Of a stretch of 52,371 nt of DNA, positions 8,444 through 16,598 are shown piece by piece. Source of the stretch: Pyrodictiaceae archaeon (GTDB lineage Archaea; Thermoproteota; Thermoprotei_A; Sulfolobales; Pyrodictiaceae); assembly GCA_027028845.1 (NCBI GenBank), contig JALVHV010000154.1:1-52371 (forward strand), given 5' to 3'. Made by a program: the position numbers and the translations under genes. Position 1 is the stretch's first letter, and each line of letters opens with the position of its first letter. The notes beneath the pieces are model-generated. The model saw only the letters and a list, made by a program, of their open reading frames with translations, did not search any database and had not been told where the DNA came from.

Positions 8444-8950
8444 CTGGAACCGTCGCCAGGAGTAAAGCAGCGCTATTGGCTGGAGAATCGGGATAACCGT
8501 ACTAATTACAAAGGGTTTTAGCGAGGTAATTGATGCAGGTAGTTCTCTCGCCACCTCCTCCACGCTTATACCTGTTCTCGCAGCGATCCTTTCTGTTACA
8601 TTAAGCAACCAATAATTCATAGAGGCGGCGACGAGAGGGGCTATGAACGGGGCCGCGAGAACAGCAGCTATAGCACTAAGAGGTTTGAAAGGCGGCCGTG
8701 TCGATCCTACTTTGTATTCATGGATAAGTATTAGTGTTACAGAGTAGTAAGACTTTATGAGCGGATAAATGGAAGAGGCAACAATCCCCGAGTATATAAC
8801 CCATAGGGATAAGAGCGGGGCGAGGCCCTTTTCCCCGCCGTAGGAGTACAGGTAGAGCACTATGAGTACAAAAAGAAGAGCAGCAACGAAACTAACAGCA
8901 TTAGAGATTGAGCGGCTTATATATAGAGGCTTCTTAGGAGTACCCTTCAC
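8288..8950 (-). CDS. Predicted membrane protein, unknown function
   Basis: A 220-residue protein with about four hydrophobic helices (roughly residues 14-37, 44-63, 91-115 and 146-166) and no family I recognise. Between helices 3 and 4 lies a polar segment, NVTERIAARTGISVEEVARELPA. After the last helix there is a soluble tail of about 55 residues, encoded entirely opposite the end of the Dph6-like gene. The start is a GTG. It lies 12 bases downstream of the small coiled-coil gene and is probably co-transcribed with it and the nucleoside phosphorylase. Because the hydrophobic pattern is outside the overlap, I think the gene is real. Confidence 0.65.
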   Translation of the reverse strand: MKGTPKKPLYISRSISNAVSFVAALLFVLIVLYLYSYGGEKGLAPLLSLWVIYSGIVASSIYPLIKSYYSVTLILIHEYKVGSTRPPFKPLSAIAAVLAAPFIAPLVAASMNYWLLNVTERIAARTGISVEEVARELPASITSLKPFVISTVIPILQPIALLYSWRRFQLTLCGLLRTLTRKGLWDKPCTLDFIEIMIWAQPNNLALDSKLLSEKWSIKD

Positions 8951-8962
8951 GGCTTCTATGCC

Positions 8963-9190
8963 TCAGTCGTTGCTGCACTTAGACTCTGTGTAGTCCCTGT
9001 ATATCTCTGCTCTTAGCTCCGATATCTTATCCCTAAGCCTAACAACCAGGCTATACAAAGAATAGACAGTACCCTTGCTTGGCGGCTCGTCTCGTGAACT
9101 GCTCTTAGCTATTTCTCCTACCTCCCTCTCTATGTAGTCTAGGATACTCATGCTCTCGTCTATTAAGCGAAAAACATTATCCTTAGCCAT
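8963..9190 (-). CDS. Small helical protein, unknown function
   Basis: A 75-residue protein beginning MAKDNVFRLIDESMSILDYIEREV. I chose the internal ATG at 9190 rather than the track start at 9211, because GGTGGG precedes it at good spacing. The sequence is almost all predicted helix with heptad-like spacing (LVVRLRDKISELRAEIYRDY) and ends CSND. No domain is recognised. It lies between the nucleoside phosphorylase and the membrane protein, with short gaps (35 and 12 bases), so it is probably in one transcript. It could be a small oligomer or a partner of the membrane protein, but nothing in the sequence proves this. Confidence 0.6.
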   Translation of the reverse strand: MAKDNVFRLIDESMSILDYIEREVGEIAKSSSRDEPPSKGTVYSLYSLVVRLRDKISELRAEIYRDYTESKCSND

Positions 9191-9225
9191 GGCTACCCAC
9201 CTTACTAGCAAATCGTTAGAGGCTG

Positions 9226-10014
9226 CTAGGCTGGCTCTACTAAAGTAGCTGGCTTAGAGACCTTTACGTGCTCCATGTGGAGAGCAAGTGCCTCTAATAA
9301 CGGCTTTATTAGGCGATCAATTGTGTCAAATACTTTCTTGTGAAGCGATTCATAGGTCTCCTCCTCGGAGTAGAGAGCTCCGCGCTCAACACCCTTGGGA
9401 ACGCTCGACTCAACTACTAGTACTGATGCTGCGTGAAGCTTCCGAACCATGGATACTGTGAATAACGTGGCTGTACCCATATCCATTGCTGCCGCTATCC
9501 TGCTATACGTCTTTATATAGTTCTCCATGAAGCCGCCGTTTAGGTAGAACGTGTCCACGCTCCATACAATTCCTGTAAACGTCTTGACATCGTGTATCTC
9601 AAGCGATTGTTGTACGTGGTGAAAGAGCTCGTGGCTCGGTATCGCGGGCACCTCTAAGGGTGCATACGCCTTAGAGACTCCATCTCCCTTTATAGCACCA
9701 GTAGCGAGAATTACACTACCTATCTCTATCCTTGGCAACAGAGCCGTAGCAGTATCAAGATACAGCACAACATCGGTACCTAGCCGGGCTAGCTCTTCAA
9801 GCAATATAGCAAGCGCCGAGGGCCCAATGGGATGAAGAACCACCGTTATACGCGATTTATGGAAATCACCAGTAGCTACTCGGAACCCGGGCCTACCGGT
9901 ACGCTCAACAACATCGTTTAAGTAACTAAGGGCCCCCTCATAGACCTCCTCAAGACTTGTTACAAGAGCATGGCTTGATACATCGCCTTTGCTCGTCTTC
10001 GTGAATATTTGCAT
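9226..10014 (-). CDS. Nucleoside phosphorylase (purine/uridine phosphorylase family)
   Basis: A 262-residue member of the PNP/UDP phosphorylase family, which cleaves nucleosides with phosphate to free base and ribose 1-phosphate. Visible blocks are FRVATGDFHKSRITVVLHPIGPSALAILLEELARLG (family phosphate and hexamer region), IGSVILATGAIKGDGVSKAYAP, and AMDMGTATLFTVS, where family members have the ribose-binding ME/D segment. It heads an apparent minus-strand operon with a small helical protein and a membrane protein. Base specificity cannot be read from the sequence. The start codon is an ATG followed by QIFTKTSKGD. Confidence 0.82.
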   Translation of the reverse strand: MQIFTKTSKGDVSSHALVTSLEEVYEGALSYLNDVVERTGRPGFRVATGDFHKSRITVVLHPIGPSALAILLEELARLGTDVVLYLDTATALLPRIEIGSVILATGAIKGDGVSKAYAPLEVPAIPSHELFHHVQQSLEIHDVKTFTGIVWSVDTFYLNGGFMENYIKTYSRIAAAMDMGTATLFTVSMVRKLHAASVLVVESSVPKGVERGALYSEEETYESLHKKVFDTIDRLIKPLLEALALHMEHVKVSKPATLVEPA

Positions 10015-10257
10015 AAGTACCGTCCCCGCCCAGACGAGGCTCCGAGCTAGAACGGGTTAATGTTTCCTAGACATAATTAGGGCTATCCCCGAGCCTCGTA
10101 GGGGTCTCTGAAACTATGTTGCTCGAGCATTATAAGGCTTCAGCCCCTTCAGGATGGTGATGAGCGATATCTAGTGCTGGGCAGGGAATCTGGTACTTCC
10201 TAGCGATAAATTTAGCAATATGAGTTTCTCAAGACCCCGGGGGGTAACTCTTAAAGG

Positions 10258-10266
10258 CTATAAATA
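10258..10266 (+). promoter_or_regulatory. TATA box of the decarboxylase gene
   Basis: CTATAAATA lies 30-38 bases before the preferred ATG at 10296. Initiation about 25 bases downstream would leave a very short leader around the Shine-Dalgarno sequence GGAGGTG at 10284-10290. A run of C follows the box. The remaining bases of the gap from 10015 show no gene; a lone GTGATGA resembling a C box has no matching D box. Confidence 0.6.
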
Positions 10267-10295
10267 TGACCCCCCCTAAAAGCGGAGGTGGTTCT

Positions 10296-10691
10296 ATGGA
10301 AGCAGCGACACTAAGAAACATGGAGACTTTGGCGCTAAGCAGGGAGCCAAAGGTATACGGTCGCCATGTTTACGGTAATCTATACGAGTGCGACGCTAAT
10401 ATCCTTAGAGACGAGGAGAAGCTTAGGGAGATAGTTATTGAGGCAGCAAAAATAGGGAACATGACCTTACTAGATGTTAAGAGCTGGAAGATAGGAGAAG
10501 GTGTTAGCGTAGTAGCGATAGTCCTTGAGAGCCACATAACTATTCACACTTGGCCAGAGTACCGCTTCGCTACAGTCGATGTCTATAGCTGCGGCAAGCA
10601 CACCGACCCCGACAACGCCTTCAACTATATTGTGAAGGCTCTCGGAGCTAGGCGGATAGAGAGAGGAGTGACTTCGAGAAACCTGGAATAG
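10296..10691 (+). CDS. Pyruvoyl-dependent AdoMet decarboxylase or arginine decarboxylase proenzyme
   Basis: A small self-cleaving proenzyme of the AdoMetDC class 1B family. The block [25 protein letters not shown] holds the cleavage-site serine (about residue 79 from the chosen start), which becomes the pyruvoyl cofactor, plus the conserved His and Cys. [12 protein letters not shown] is the family N-terminal motif. Crenarchaea use two close paralogues of this fold, one for S-adenosylmethionine and one for arginine, both in polyamine synthesis; I cannot tell them apart with certainty. I prefer the ATG at 10296 over the track start because GGAGGTG precedes it and the TATA box lies over the upstream codons. 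Confidence 0.85.
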   Translation: MEAATLRNMETLALSREPKVYGRHVYGNLYECDANILRDEEKLREIVIEAAKIGNMTLLDVKSWKIGEGVSVVAIVLESHITIHTWPEYRFATVDVYSCGKHTDPDNAFNYIVKALGARRIERGVTSRNLE

Positions 10692-10735
10692 GAACCGCCC
10701 CTGGACCGCCCATTATTTTTAAAAATAAGACCGCT

Positions 10736-11743
10736 TCACCAAGCCCTGCCCAAACGCTTATTACACCTGTTTCTCACATCCCCGAGAACCTCCATTGCTT
10801 TCTCAGAAGCCTCTGGGCCGAGGAATAGGTGTTCACTGCCATCAATTACTAACCGGCCCTCAGATACCAGTGTCTCGACTCTTGCAAGCGGGGTCAACAT
10901 ATAGGGCGATGCTAGCTCCAAGGGCCCCATCCATGAGGGGGGCTCACTTACATCGTAGACAGCTATGTGTGCCCTTACTCCCTTGTCTAGGGGGATATAG
11001 TCTCTGTTAACTACTCTATGCGCGTCTCTGACTAGTGACAAGAGGCCCTGGGCGCGATATTTTCGCATAATCTGTGAAGGTGTAACAAAGGGATAAACAG
11101 GCGCAACAATGCCTTCCCCTTTGCATCCAAAAGGTACTATGAGCCAGTTATCGCAACGAATACTACACTTATTCTCTATTGTACACTTAATGCCCCCTAC
11201 TGGAATCTCGCTAAGCATGGGCTTAGTAACAGCAACTCCGAGAACAATCTGACTACCTGCGTCCTGCTCTAGCCTTGGCGAGTCTTTTAGCTCGCTAGCA
11301 TTCTCTACTAGCGCTAGGACTGCACCAACGAGTCCAGCTTCCTTTAGAGCGCGCGCCACAGCACCTGCATGAGGGCTTAGTGCAATGACTCGTGTATATC
11401 CAGCTAGGCTCATCTCGTAGAAAGCCATAAGCGAGGAGTAGTAAGCCTCTTCTTCGTTCATCTCCCTAATGCATTCTAAGATACTCTTATCGGGCAGGCC
11501 ATCCCCGTCTATGTAGTCTCTAAGTATATAGGTTTCCGGATAGACTGTTACTGCGCCAAAACCGGGGTAAACTAATCTCCCGTGACCGCCTAGGACAAGC
11601 TCAGCTAGTTGCGCCTCCTCTGGTGGCTCGCCGACACCGATATGACTGATAACGCCATCTGATACTCTTACATACCCGGGCCCAATTATGCCGCCATTAC
11701 TATCAACTATATGGACATCAACAAAGAGAGTAGCTATGCCCAT
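10736..11743 (-). CDS. Amidohydrolase-like protein lacking the HxH metal site
   Basis: A 335-residue protein with the layout of an amidohydrolase. It opens with a short beta sandwich (LFVDVHIVDSNGGIIGPGYVRVSDGVISHIG), then GHGRLVYPGFGAVTVYPETYI at the place where active enzymes have PGFVDxHxH. It closes with a beta-sandwich segment ARVETLVSEGRLVIDG. The HxH pair is replaced by AVTVYPE, and I see no later His-rich metal ligands except SPHAG. It is therefore probably non-catalytic or a divergent enzyme. A Cys cluster (KCTIENKCSIRCDNW, FGCKG) sits near the middle. It converges on the decarboxylase gene, and the ferredoxin-like gene lies 62 bases upstream on the same strand. Confidence 0.6.
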   Translation of the reverse strand: MGIATLFVDVHIVDSNGGIIGPGYVRVSDGVISHIGVGEPPEEAQLAELVLGGHGRLVYPGFGAVTVYPETYILRDYIDGDGLPDKSILECIREMNEEEAYYSSLMAFYEMSLAGYTRVIALSPHAGAVARALKEAGLVGAVLALVENASELKDSPRLEQDAGSQIVLGVAVTKPMLSEIPVGGIKCTIENKCSIRCDNWLIVPFGCKGEGIVAPVYPFVTPSQIMRKYRAQGLLSLVRDAHRVVNRDYIPLDKGVRAHIAVYDVSEPPSWMGPLELASPYMLTPLARVETLVSEGRLVIDGSEHLFLGPEASEKAMEVLGDVRNRCNKRLGRAW

Positions 11744-11805
11744 ACGCGCCTCGCTCCCCGCAACCAGTAGTTACCGTTAATGGACCAAGAGGAAGTACGC
11801 CTGGT

Positions 11806-12021
11806 TCATGTTTCTGTACATGCCCAGTCACTAATAATCATAACTTTATCGGGGCCGCAGAGAGCCATACAAGCTAGGCAGACAAGACACCTCGACGGCT
11901 CGGTTTTGACACCATCATTGGTCACTATTAGTGCTTCCACTGGGCAAACATCGCTACATTCATCTGGATCGAGCTGCTTCAGTATTTTTATGTCTTTAGC
12001 AACTATAGAGCAACGCGACAA
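11806..12021 (-). CDS. Ferredoxin-like 4Fe-4S protein with incomplete first motif
   Basis: A 71-residue protein resembling bacterial-type ferredoxins. The second cluster motif is complete in Cys spacing, CLVCLACMALCGP (CxxCxxCxxxC). The first half retains only DECSDVCPVEAL, that is CxxxCP, without the two preceding Cys. So it probably binds a single [4Fe-4S] cluster or uses a mixed ligand set. The SDVCPVEALIV stretch is typical of ferredoxins, which argues for this strand rather than the 121-residue plus-strand ORF over the same bases. It is downstream of surE and upstream of the amidohydrolase-like gene. Its redox partner is unknown. Confidence 0.7.
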   Translation of the reverse strand: MSRCSIVAKDIKILKQLDPDECSDVCPVEALIVTNDGVKTEPSRCLVCLACMALCGPDKVMIISDWACTET

Positions 12022-12069
12022 TAATCATACTCCTCGGGATTCTCTATGCTTACTAAGACATAGATGTGT

Positions 12070-12141
12070 ACCCGAGGTCGGACCCGGCGCCATATCGCCC
12101 CGAGGCCGGGGCTCATCTCGTCCGCCGGGCCACCACCCCTG
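12070..12141 (-). other. GC-rich hairpin block after surE, possible structured RNA
   Basis: Between the surE stop and the ferredoxin-like gene, a strongly GC-rich block folds on paper. The outer arms are CGCCGGG at 12123-12129 with CCCGGCG at 12083-12089. The inner hairpin is GCCCCG/CGGGGC (12107-12112 with 12097-12102), with a 4-base loop. On the minus strand the inner stem is flanked by GATGA on one side and GA on the other, an arrangement that could form tandem sheared G-A pairs like a kink-turn. It could be a small RNA, a terminator-like or processing hairpin, or chance. It fits neither the C/D nor the H/ACA guide spacing that I tried. Confidence 0.35.
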
Positions 12142-12163
12142 GTAATCATCGACTGTATCACTC

Positions 12164-12991
12164 CTAGTTAAAGACTTGGCTCGTTGAGAGAACACGGTCT
12201 CTGATCAGTTTGACTAAATGCATGTATAGATCGGAGTCACAGAAGAACAAGCTCTCTATGCAGATCGGTGTGATAACCACTTTTCCTTCAAGAAGCATTG
12301 CTACATCATTGTCTCCTTGAGTGCTGACTGGGGTACCGATTATCCTGTAATAGGTTTCGTTATTTGTGCTTTTTACGGGCTTAGCTAGTTGCTTGAAGCG
12401 TAGCTTCGCTGGCTTAGCAATAGCTATCTCTCTTGTTCTTATAGAGCGTGGGAAGTTAACGCTGAGAGCTTTAACTTGGTGAGGTAACTCCTTATTGAGC
12501 ACGAGGCTTGCTAGGCCACGTATAATCTTCTTAATAAAAATGCCGTGGCTCTTCACAAGTAGTTCAAAATCTTCCATGCTCCTGGTGTCCGCCGAGAATG
12601 CTATCCCAGGGACATCGTTCAGCGCTGCATGCATGATAGCACCTATTGTTGCCGACGCTAGTATTGATTGTAGGCTAGTATTATCCCCCATATTTATTCC
12701 GGAAAGAACTATGCTAGGTTTGCTCTCGCTGAGCGCTATGTAGACTGCATCGGCTGGTAGGCCATCAATTACTAGTGCATCTATGTTTCCCCAAAGAGTT
12801 ACTCGTCTCGCTTTGATGGGCTTATGGAGTGTCATTCCATGTCCACAAGCGCTCCGCGAGGCCTCGGGCACAATTATCTTTACTTCTCCTAGATCATGCA
12901 CAGCCTCGTATAGTAGGCGGAGCCCCGGGCTATCAGCTCCATCATCGTTTGTTAGTAGTATTCTTGCACGGGGGTAGCCTAGTTCTACCAT
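12164..12991 (-). CDS. surE: 5'-nucleotidase SurE
   Basis: A 275-residue metal-dependent nucleoside monophosphate phosphatase of the SurE family. The N-terminal RILLTNDDGADSPGLRLL carries the paired metal-binding Asp residues, SGINMGDNTSL the conserved SGIN-x-G-x-N segment, and APEASRSACGHGMTLHKP (as VPEASRSACG) the family's substrate loop. The ATG start lies inside the end of the upstream DUF1152-like gene, overlapping it by 50 bases, so the two are probably coupled. Salvage or stationary-phase housekeeping of nucleotides is the family role; substrate preference cannot be read here. Confidence 0.92.
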   Translation of the reverse strand: MVELGYPRARILLTNDDGADSPGLRLLYEAVHDLGEVKIIVPEASRSACGHGMTLHKPIKARRVTLWGNIDALVIDGLPADAVYIALSESKPSIVLSGINMGDNTSLQSILASATIGAIMHAALNDVPGIAFSADTRSMEDFELLVKSHGIFIKKIIRGLASLVLNKELPHQVKALSVNFPRSIRTREIAIAKPAKLRFKQLAKPVKSTNNETYYRIIGTPVSTQGDNDVAMLLEGKVVITPICIESLFFCDSDLYMHLVKLIRDRVLSTSQVFN

Positions 12992-14075
12992 TCCTTCTTA
13001 CCTCTATTACCTTGCTTGGAGATAGCTCGCCAAGCTCTATTATCTTGTGCAGGTCGATTTCGAGGTCTAGCTCTGTATATATGCCTGCATCGTTTAGGCG
13101 ACGATGCGCCTCCTCAAGACTGGTAGTATTTCTAACCAAGCGTGCTGGTAAAGAGAGCTCGTAGACAGGCTCGGCCTCAAGTATAACTGCACACGTCTTA
13201 TAGATATCCACGCTAACAATACGAGTACCGCCGCGTATACGGTGCTCACCGAAGTATCCACGAAAGCCTAGGATAGGTATTCGCCCAGCCTCTGTATGAA
13301 TATAACTTGTTATCTCTTCTAGCACTTGTAGCTCCTTTCTATTGATACCCCTACTCCATATAAGCGCGCCTCGCCGTGCTAAGCCAGCTATTATGCGTAG
13401 GAGTTCTTCCTCACTAAGCTCTCCATCAGCGCCAAGACCCTGGACCAGGAGCTTGGTATCAAGTCCTGTACTCACGGCTGCTGCGAGGCCTAGGGAATCG
13501 CCAAGAGGGCTCCATAGGTTCTCTTCGCATCCCTGGGCTAGTACGTCTCCTCCAACATCAACTGCTAGTATCGCTTCGCATCCATGGATACTGGCTACCT
13601 CTTCTATACCCCTACGTATACCGATCTCGCCGCCCCAGCCATCGAGTATATAGACCGGGGTGGCCGCTGCACTAAGCCTAGCTGCCTTGCACACAGTTGG
13701 TGTAAAGACTCGTGCGCAGCGCTCGGCTAAGCACTCATACCTAGCTAGCGCGGTGTAGCTCAGCATCTCTACCCCTATGAATGATTCAAGTTCGATTGGT
13801 CCCGGACAAGGGTCCTTGACGTATCTCTCCCAGGGAAGAGCAAGTATCACCGCCCTAGCATTCTCCGAGGAAGCTATCCTCGCATAGAGAAGAGCTGTTG
13901 CTACATCCCCTCCGCCACCAGTTGATAATACTAGTACACAGCGAGGATTACGTCCATAGATGTCCTCGAGGAACCCCAACAATGCTCGCCGAGATAGAGC
14001 TGTAGGGAGGGTGAAGGGGAACTCTTTTACTTTACAGCAGTGTTTCCAAGTATAGGTGGCTGGCCTAGTAAACAT
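12942..14075 (-). CDS. DUF1152-like protein
   Basis: A 377-residue protein with CVLVLSTGGGGDVATALLYARI, the glycine-rich loop typical of DUF1152, followed by YILDGWGGEIGIRRG and ILAVDVGGDVLAQGCEENLWSPLGDS, also typical. The function of the family is unknown; the fold suggests nucleotide or sugar-phosphate binding. The first 45 residues (FTRPATYTWKHCCKVKEF) are not obviously conserved, and the start is only 14 bases from the divergent phosphomutase start, so translation may begin further in. Its 3' end overlaps surE by 50 bases. Confidence 0.65.
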   Translation of the reverse strand: MFTRPATYTWKHCCKVKEFPFTLPTALSRRALLGFLEDIYGRNPRCVLVLSTGGGGDVATALLYARIASSENARAVILALPWERYVKDPCPGPIELESFIGVEMLSYTALARYECLAERCARVFTPTVCKAARLSAAATPVYILDGWGGEIGIRRGIEEVASIHGCEAILAVDVGGDVLAQGCEENLWSPLGDSLGLAAAVSTGLDTKLLVQGLGADGELSEEELLRIIAGLARRGALIWSRGINRKELQVLEEITSYIHTEAGRIPILGFRGYFGEHRIRGGTRIVSVDIYKTCAVILEAEPVYELSLPARLVRNTTSLEEAHRRLNDAGIYTELDLEIDLHKIIELGELSPSKVIEVRRNGRTRLPPCKNTTNKR

Positions 14076-14089
14076 CTACCTGGGTGCAT

Positions 14090-15481
14090 ATGTCCTTGGG
14101 CAAGCTGTTTGGAACCGACGGGGTGCGCGGAGTATTAAACAAGGAGCTTACACCATCTCTAGCCCTTAAGCTAGGCATGGCAATTGCTTCACATTATGGC
14201 GAGGGTATTCGCGTACTAGTTGGCCGCGATGGAAGGGCCGGCGGCGAGATGATAATGAACGCCGTAATAGCTGGTCTCCTCTCCGGCGGCGCTGAGGTCT
14301 ATAAGGCCGGGGCAGAGGGATATGCACCTACTCCCGCTATACAATACGCTGTAAAGGAACGTGGCTATGATGTCGGCGTCATTGTTACTGCTAGTCATAA
14401 TCCACCGGAGTACAATGGGATAAAGGTGATAAGTTCCCTAGGTATAGAAATTGATAGAGAAACTGAGAAGAAGATTGAGCAAATATATTTCGAGGAACGC
14501 TTCCGCCTAACACCCTGGACAAGAATACGCGATAAAGTACGCATAGACGATGAAGTGCTAGGCACTTATATTCGTGGAGTGATTGAGAAAGTTGATAAAA
14601 ACCTTATACGTTCTCGCGGCTTCCGTGTACTAGTTGATTGCGCCAATAACGTTGCCTCACTTACGACGCCAGAGATTCTAAGAATACTCGGAGTCAAAGC
14701 TTATACACTGGCTTGTAATATATCGACACAGCCCTATAGAGAGCCTGAGCCCACACCTAGCTCGCTAAGAGAAGCAGCTAACGTGGTTAAAACACTGGGA
14801 CTAGACCTAGGAGTCGGGCACGACGGCGACGGAGATAGAGCCATATTTATCGATGAGAAAGGCGAGGTGTGGTGGGGGGATCGCACAGGAGCGTTACTCT
14901 CAAGGTACATAGCTGAGCACAAACTGACACAACATGTGCCCAGAGTCATATACACGGCTGTTTCTAGTAGCCGGCTAGTAGAAGAATATCTAAGGGAAGT
15001 TGGCGTAGAGGTTCGTTGGACCCCCGTAGGTTCAATAAACATAGCTTATAGCCTGCTCGAGAACGGTGGCATTGCCGGCTTTGAGGAGAACGGTGGATTC
15101 CTATATCCTCCTCACCTCCTAGCACGCGATGGCGGCATGACGCTCGCACTCTTCCTCGAGATGATGGCCCGTGAGAAGAAGACCGCATCAGAGCTATTCA
15201 ACGAGCTCCCGAGATACTATGCGGTTAAGACAAAGATACCTATGCCTAGGGATAAGGCGCTAGAGGTAGTAAAGGCATTAATAAACGAGTATAAATCAAG
15301 GGGCGCACGAGTAGTAACGGTTGACGGCATCCGGGTCGACGAGGAGGACTACTGGTTCCTAGTGAGGCCAAGCGGCACAGAACCCGTGCTTAGAATAATG
15401 GTTGAAGCAAGGACCCCGGAGAAAGCTAGACAATTAGCCGAGGAGCTGGCTGAGAAGGCTCGGAGGCTGGGTACGGCATGA
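14090..15481 (+). CDS. glmM: Phosphoglucosamine mutase / phosphomannomutase family enzyme
   Basis: Alpha-D-phosphohexomutase of about 463 residues. Domain hallmarks are: [13 protein letters not shown] at the N terminus; [14 protein letters not shown] with the phosphoserine; [11 protein letters not shown], the metal-binding loop; the sugar-binding [11 protein letters not shown] (E-x-N-G-G); and the phosphate-binding [16 protein letters not shown] near the C terminus. Archaeal enzymes of this type convert glucosamine 6-phosphate or mannose 6-phosphate to the 1-phosphate for sugar-nucleotide synthesis; specificity is not decidable from motifs alone. I chose the ATG at 14090, with GGGTG just upstream, over the GTG at 14084. 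It overlaps the Trm112 gene by 4 bases (ATGA). Confidence 0.9.
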   Translation: MSLGKLFGTDGVRGVLNKELTPSLALKLGMAIASHYGEGIRVLVGRDGRAGGEMIMNAVIAGLLSGGAEVYKAGAEGYAPTPAIQYAVKERGYDVGVIVTASHNPPEYNGIKVISSLGIEIDRETEKKIEQIYFEERFRLTPWTRIRDKVRIDDEVLGTYIRGVIEKVDKNLIRSRGFRVLVDCANNVASLTTPEILRILGVKAYTLACNISTQPYREPEPTPSSLREAANVVKTLGLDLGVGHDGDGDRAIFIDEKGEVWWGDRTGALLSRYIAEHKLTQHVPRVIYTAVSSSRLVEEYLREVGVEVRWTPVGSINIAYSLLENGGIAGFEENGGFLYPPHLLARDGGMTLALFLEMMAREKKTASELFNELPRYYAVKTKIPMPRDKALEVVKALINEYKSRGARVVTVDGIRVDEEDYWFLVRPSGTEPVLRIMVEARTPEKARQLAEELAEKARRLGTA

Positions 15482-15909
15482 AGTACCGGTTCATGGATCT
15501 GGCGGCGTGCCCTATGTGTAAGCATTTTCCTTTGGAGCTATACGTTATCGAGGAAAGAGTGTATCCGGAGCGGGAGGAACAGATTAAGGAGCTGCTGAAG
15601 AAGTATAAGCCGCCCCTCTGCGAGCTCTATTGTTATCGTTTGCAAACACCCATAGGAAAGAAGATAGAAGAGGTAGACGGCAATACTCCTTGTGAGGAGT
15701 GCTTAAAGATAGAAGTGGTTACCGGCGTACTCTACTGCCCCAATTGCAAAAGATGGTATCCTATAATAGACGAGATACCACGAATGCTCCCTGATAATCT
15801 ACGGAAAAAGGAAGAGGATCTAAAATTCCTTAGGAGATATCAGGACAAGTTACCTGAGAAGATACTGAGGGAAGGAAAGCCCTGGAACCTGAGCGATGAG
15901 AAGAAATAA
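15478..15909 (+). CDS. Trm112-family zinc protein
   Basis: A 143-residue Trm112-like protein: [14 protein letters not shown] at the N terminus, a central helical and Cys-containing insert ([15 protein letters not shown]), then [27 protein letters not shown]. The last block is the signature of the Trm112/YcaR family. Trm112 activates methyltransferases that modify tRNA, rRNA and release factor. The ATG overlaps the TGA of the phosphomutase gene, so the two are translationally coupled. The longer middle segment is usual for archaeal members. Confidence 0.85.
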   Translation: MKYRFMDLAACPMCKHFPLELYVIEERVYPEREEQIKELLKKYKPPLCELYCYRLQTPIGKKIEEVDGNTPCEECLKIEVVTGVLYCPNCKRWYPIIDEIPRMLPDNLRKKEEDLKFLRRYQDKLPEKILREGKPWNLSDEKK

Positions 15910-15938
15910 CACAAAAACACTCACGACACTGCTAAGTA

Positions 15939-16097
15939 CTACTTATACACGACTATTACTAGTCTTCCGCGCCACTCACTCATTTCTATTTTTACCTTGT
16001 CCCCCTCGCGCCATCGAATATTAGCTACTAGCTCGTCTGGTAGGCGTATTAAGTAACCCTTCTCATCGCGTTCGACTAGACCTTCATAGGTTGTCAC
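15939..16097 (-). CDS. AbrB/SpoVT-like 52-residue protein (absent from ORF track)
   Basis: Too short for the track, but it reads well: VTTYEGLVERDEKGYLIRLP, then DELVANIRWREGDKVKIEM, ending RLVIVVYK and TAG. This is the swapped-hairpin AbrB/MazE pattern: a conserved EKG-x-L-I-x-LP strand, a short helix, the EGDKVKIE turn and a last strand. The start is a GTG with GGGGAG about 8 bases upstream. It lies 49 bases after Hsp20 on the same strand, so it probably belongs to the PAC2-Hsp20 transcript. AbrB-like proteins are DNA-binding transition regulators or antitoxins; no toxin gene is beside it. Confidence 0.72.
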   Translation of the reverse strand: MTTYEGLVERDEKGYLIRLPDELVANIRWREGDKVKIEMSEWRGRLVIVVYK

Positions 16098-16146
16098 GGC
16101 TTGTCTCCCCGGGCTCTGCGAAAAGGTTAGGAATAGTGTAAAAATC

Positions 16147-16575
16147 TTAGCGGTTTAGGGATTGCCTTTTTCGCGGGATAATTATCTCGACTATTTTGTT
16201 TGGTCTGATGCTGTACTTTATGTTAGATGGGTCGGCATCAGGCGGTAGTGGTATCTCGTGCTCATACTCGTGGAATACTACGTCTTCTCCGATCATGGTT
16301 CCGTAAATATCGCTGAATCTTACCTCTTTCTCTAGGGAGGCTCTTATGATGAGTTTATCCTCTGTGGCTTTTATCTCGAGTGATGAAGTATCCGCTCCTG
16401 CTAGGTCAACTAATACTACGTAGGCGTCGGGGCGCTGGTATATTGTATAGAGGGGCCTCATGCTTCCCTGCTGGAATAGGCTCATACTGGTTGCTTCTTC
16501 GAAGCTCCTCTCTATTTCCTCCATTATTTTCCTATGTATTTTCTCTATCCTTCTCCTAATTTCCTCGAAGCTCAT
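16147..16575 (-). CDS. hsp20: Hsp20/alpha-crystallin small heat-shock protein
   Basis: A 142-residue small heat-shock protein. The N-terminal helical arm (FEEIRRRIEKIHRKIMEEIERSF) is followed by the alpha-crystallin domain: YTIYQRPDAYVVLVDLAGADTSSLEIKATEDKLIIRAS, then EYEHEIPLPPDADPSNIKYSIRPNKIVEIIIPR. It is an ATP-independent holdase for unfolding proteins and is cytoplasmic. The C-terminal tail after the domain is very short and the usual I-x-I anchoring motif is not evident, so oligomer contacts may differ. The ATG lies 23 bases after the PAC2 gene, and an AbrB-like gene follows, making a small proteostasis operon. Confidence 0.9.
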   Translation of the reverse strand: MSFEEIRRRIEKIHRKIMEEIERSFEEATSMSLFQQGSMRPLYTIYQRPDAYVVLVDLAGADTSSLEIKATEDKLIIRASLEKEVRFSDIYGTMIGEDVVFHEYEHEIPLPPDADPSNIKYSIRPNKIVEIIIPRKRQSLNR

Positions 16576-16598
16576 GGTAACGCACCCCTGCTATCTGC

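Noticed and set aside
10155-10200. GTGATGA resembling the C box of a guide RNA
   Set aside because: No D box (CTGA) follows at suitable distance, and no internal boxes are present.
11780-12145. 121-residue plus-strand ORF
   Set aside because: It covers the ferredoxin-like gene, whose Cys spacing is a real motif, and the GC-rich hairpin block; no domain is seen.
13342-13653. 103-residue plus-strand ORF rich in Ser/Pro
   Set aside because: A codon shadow of the DUF1152-like gene, as are the similar Ser/Arg-rich ORFs opposite rpoB, rpoA1, the helicase and FKBP genes.
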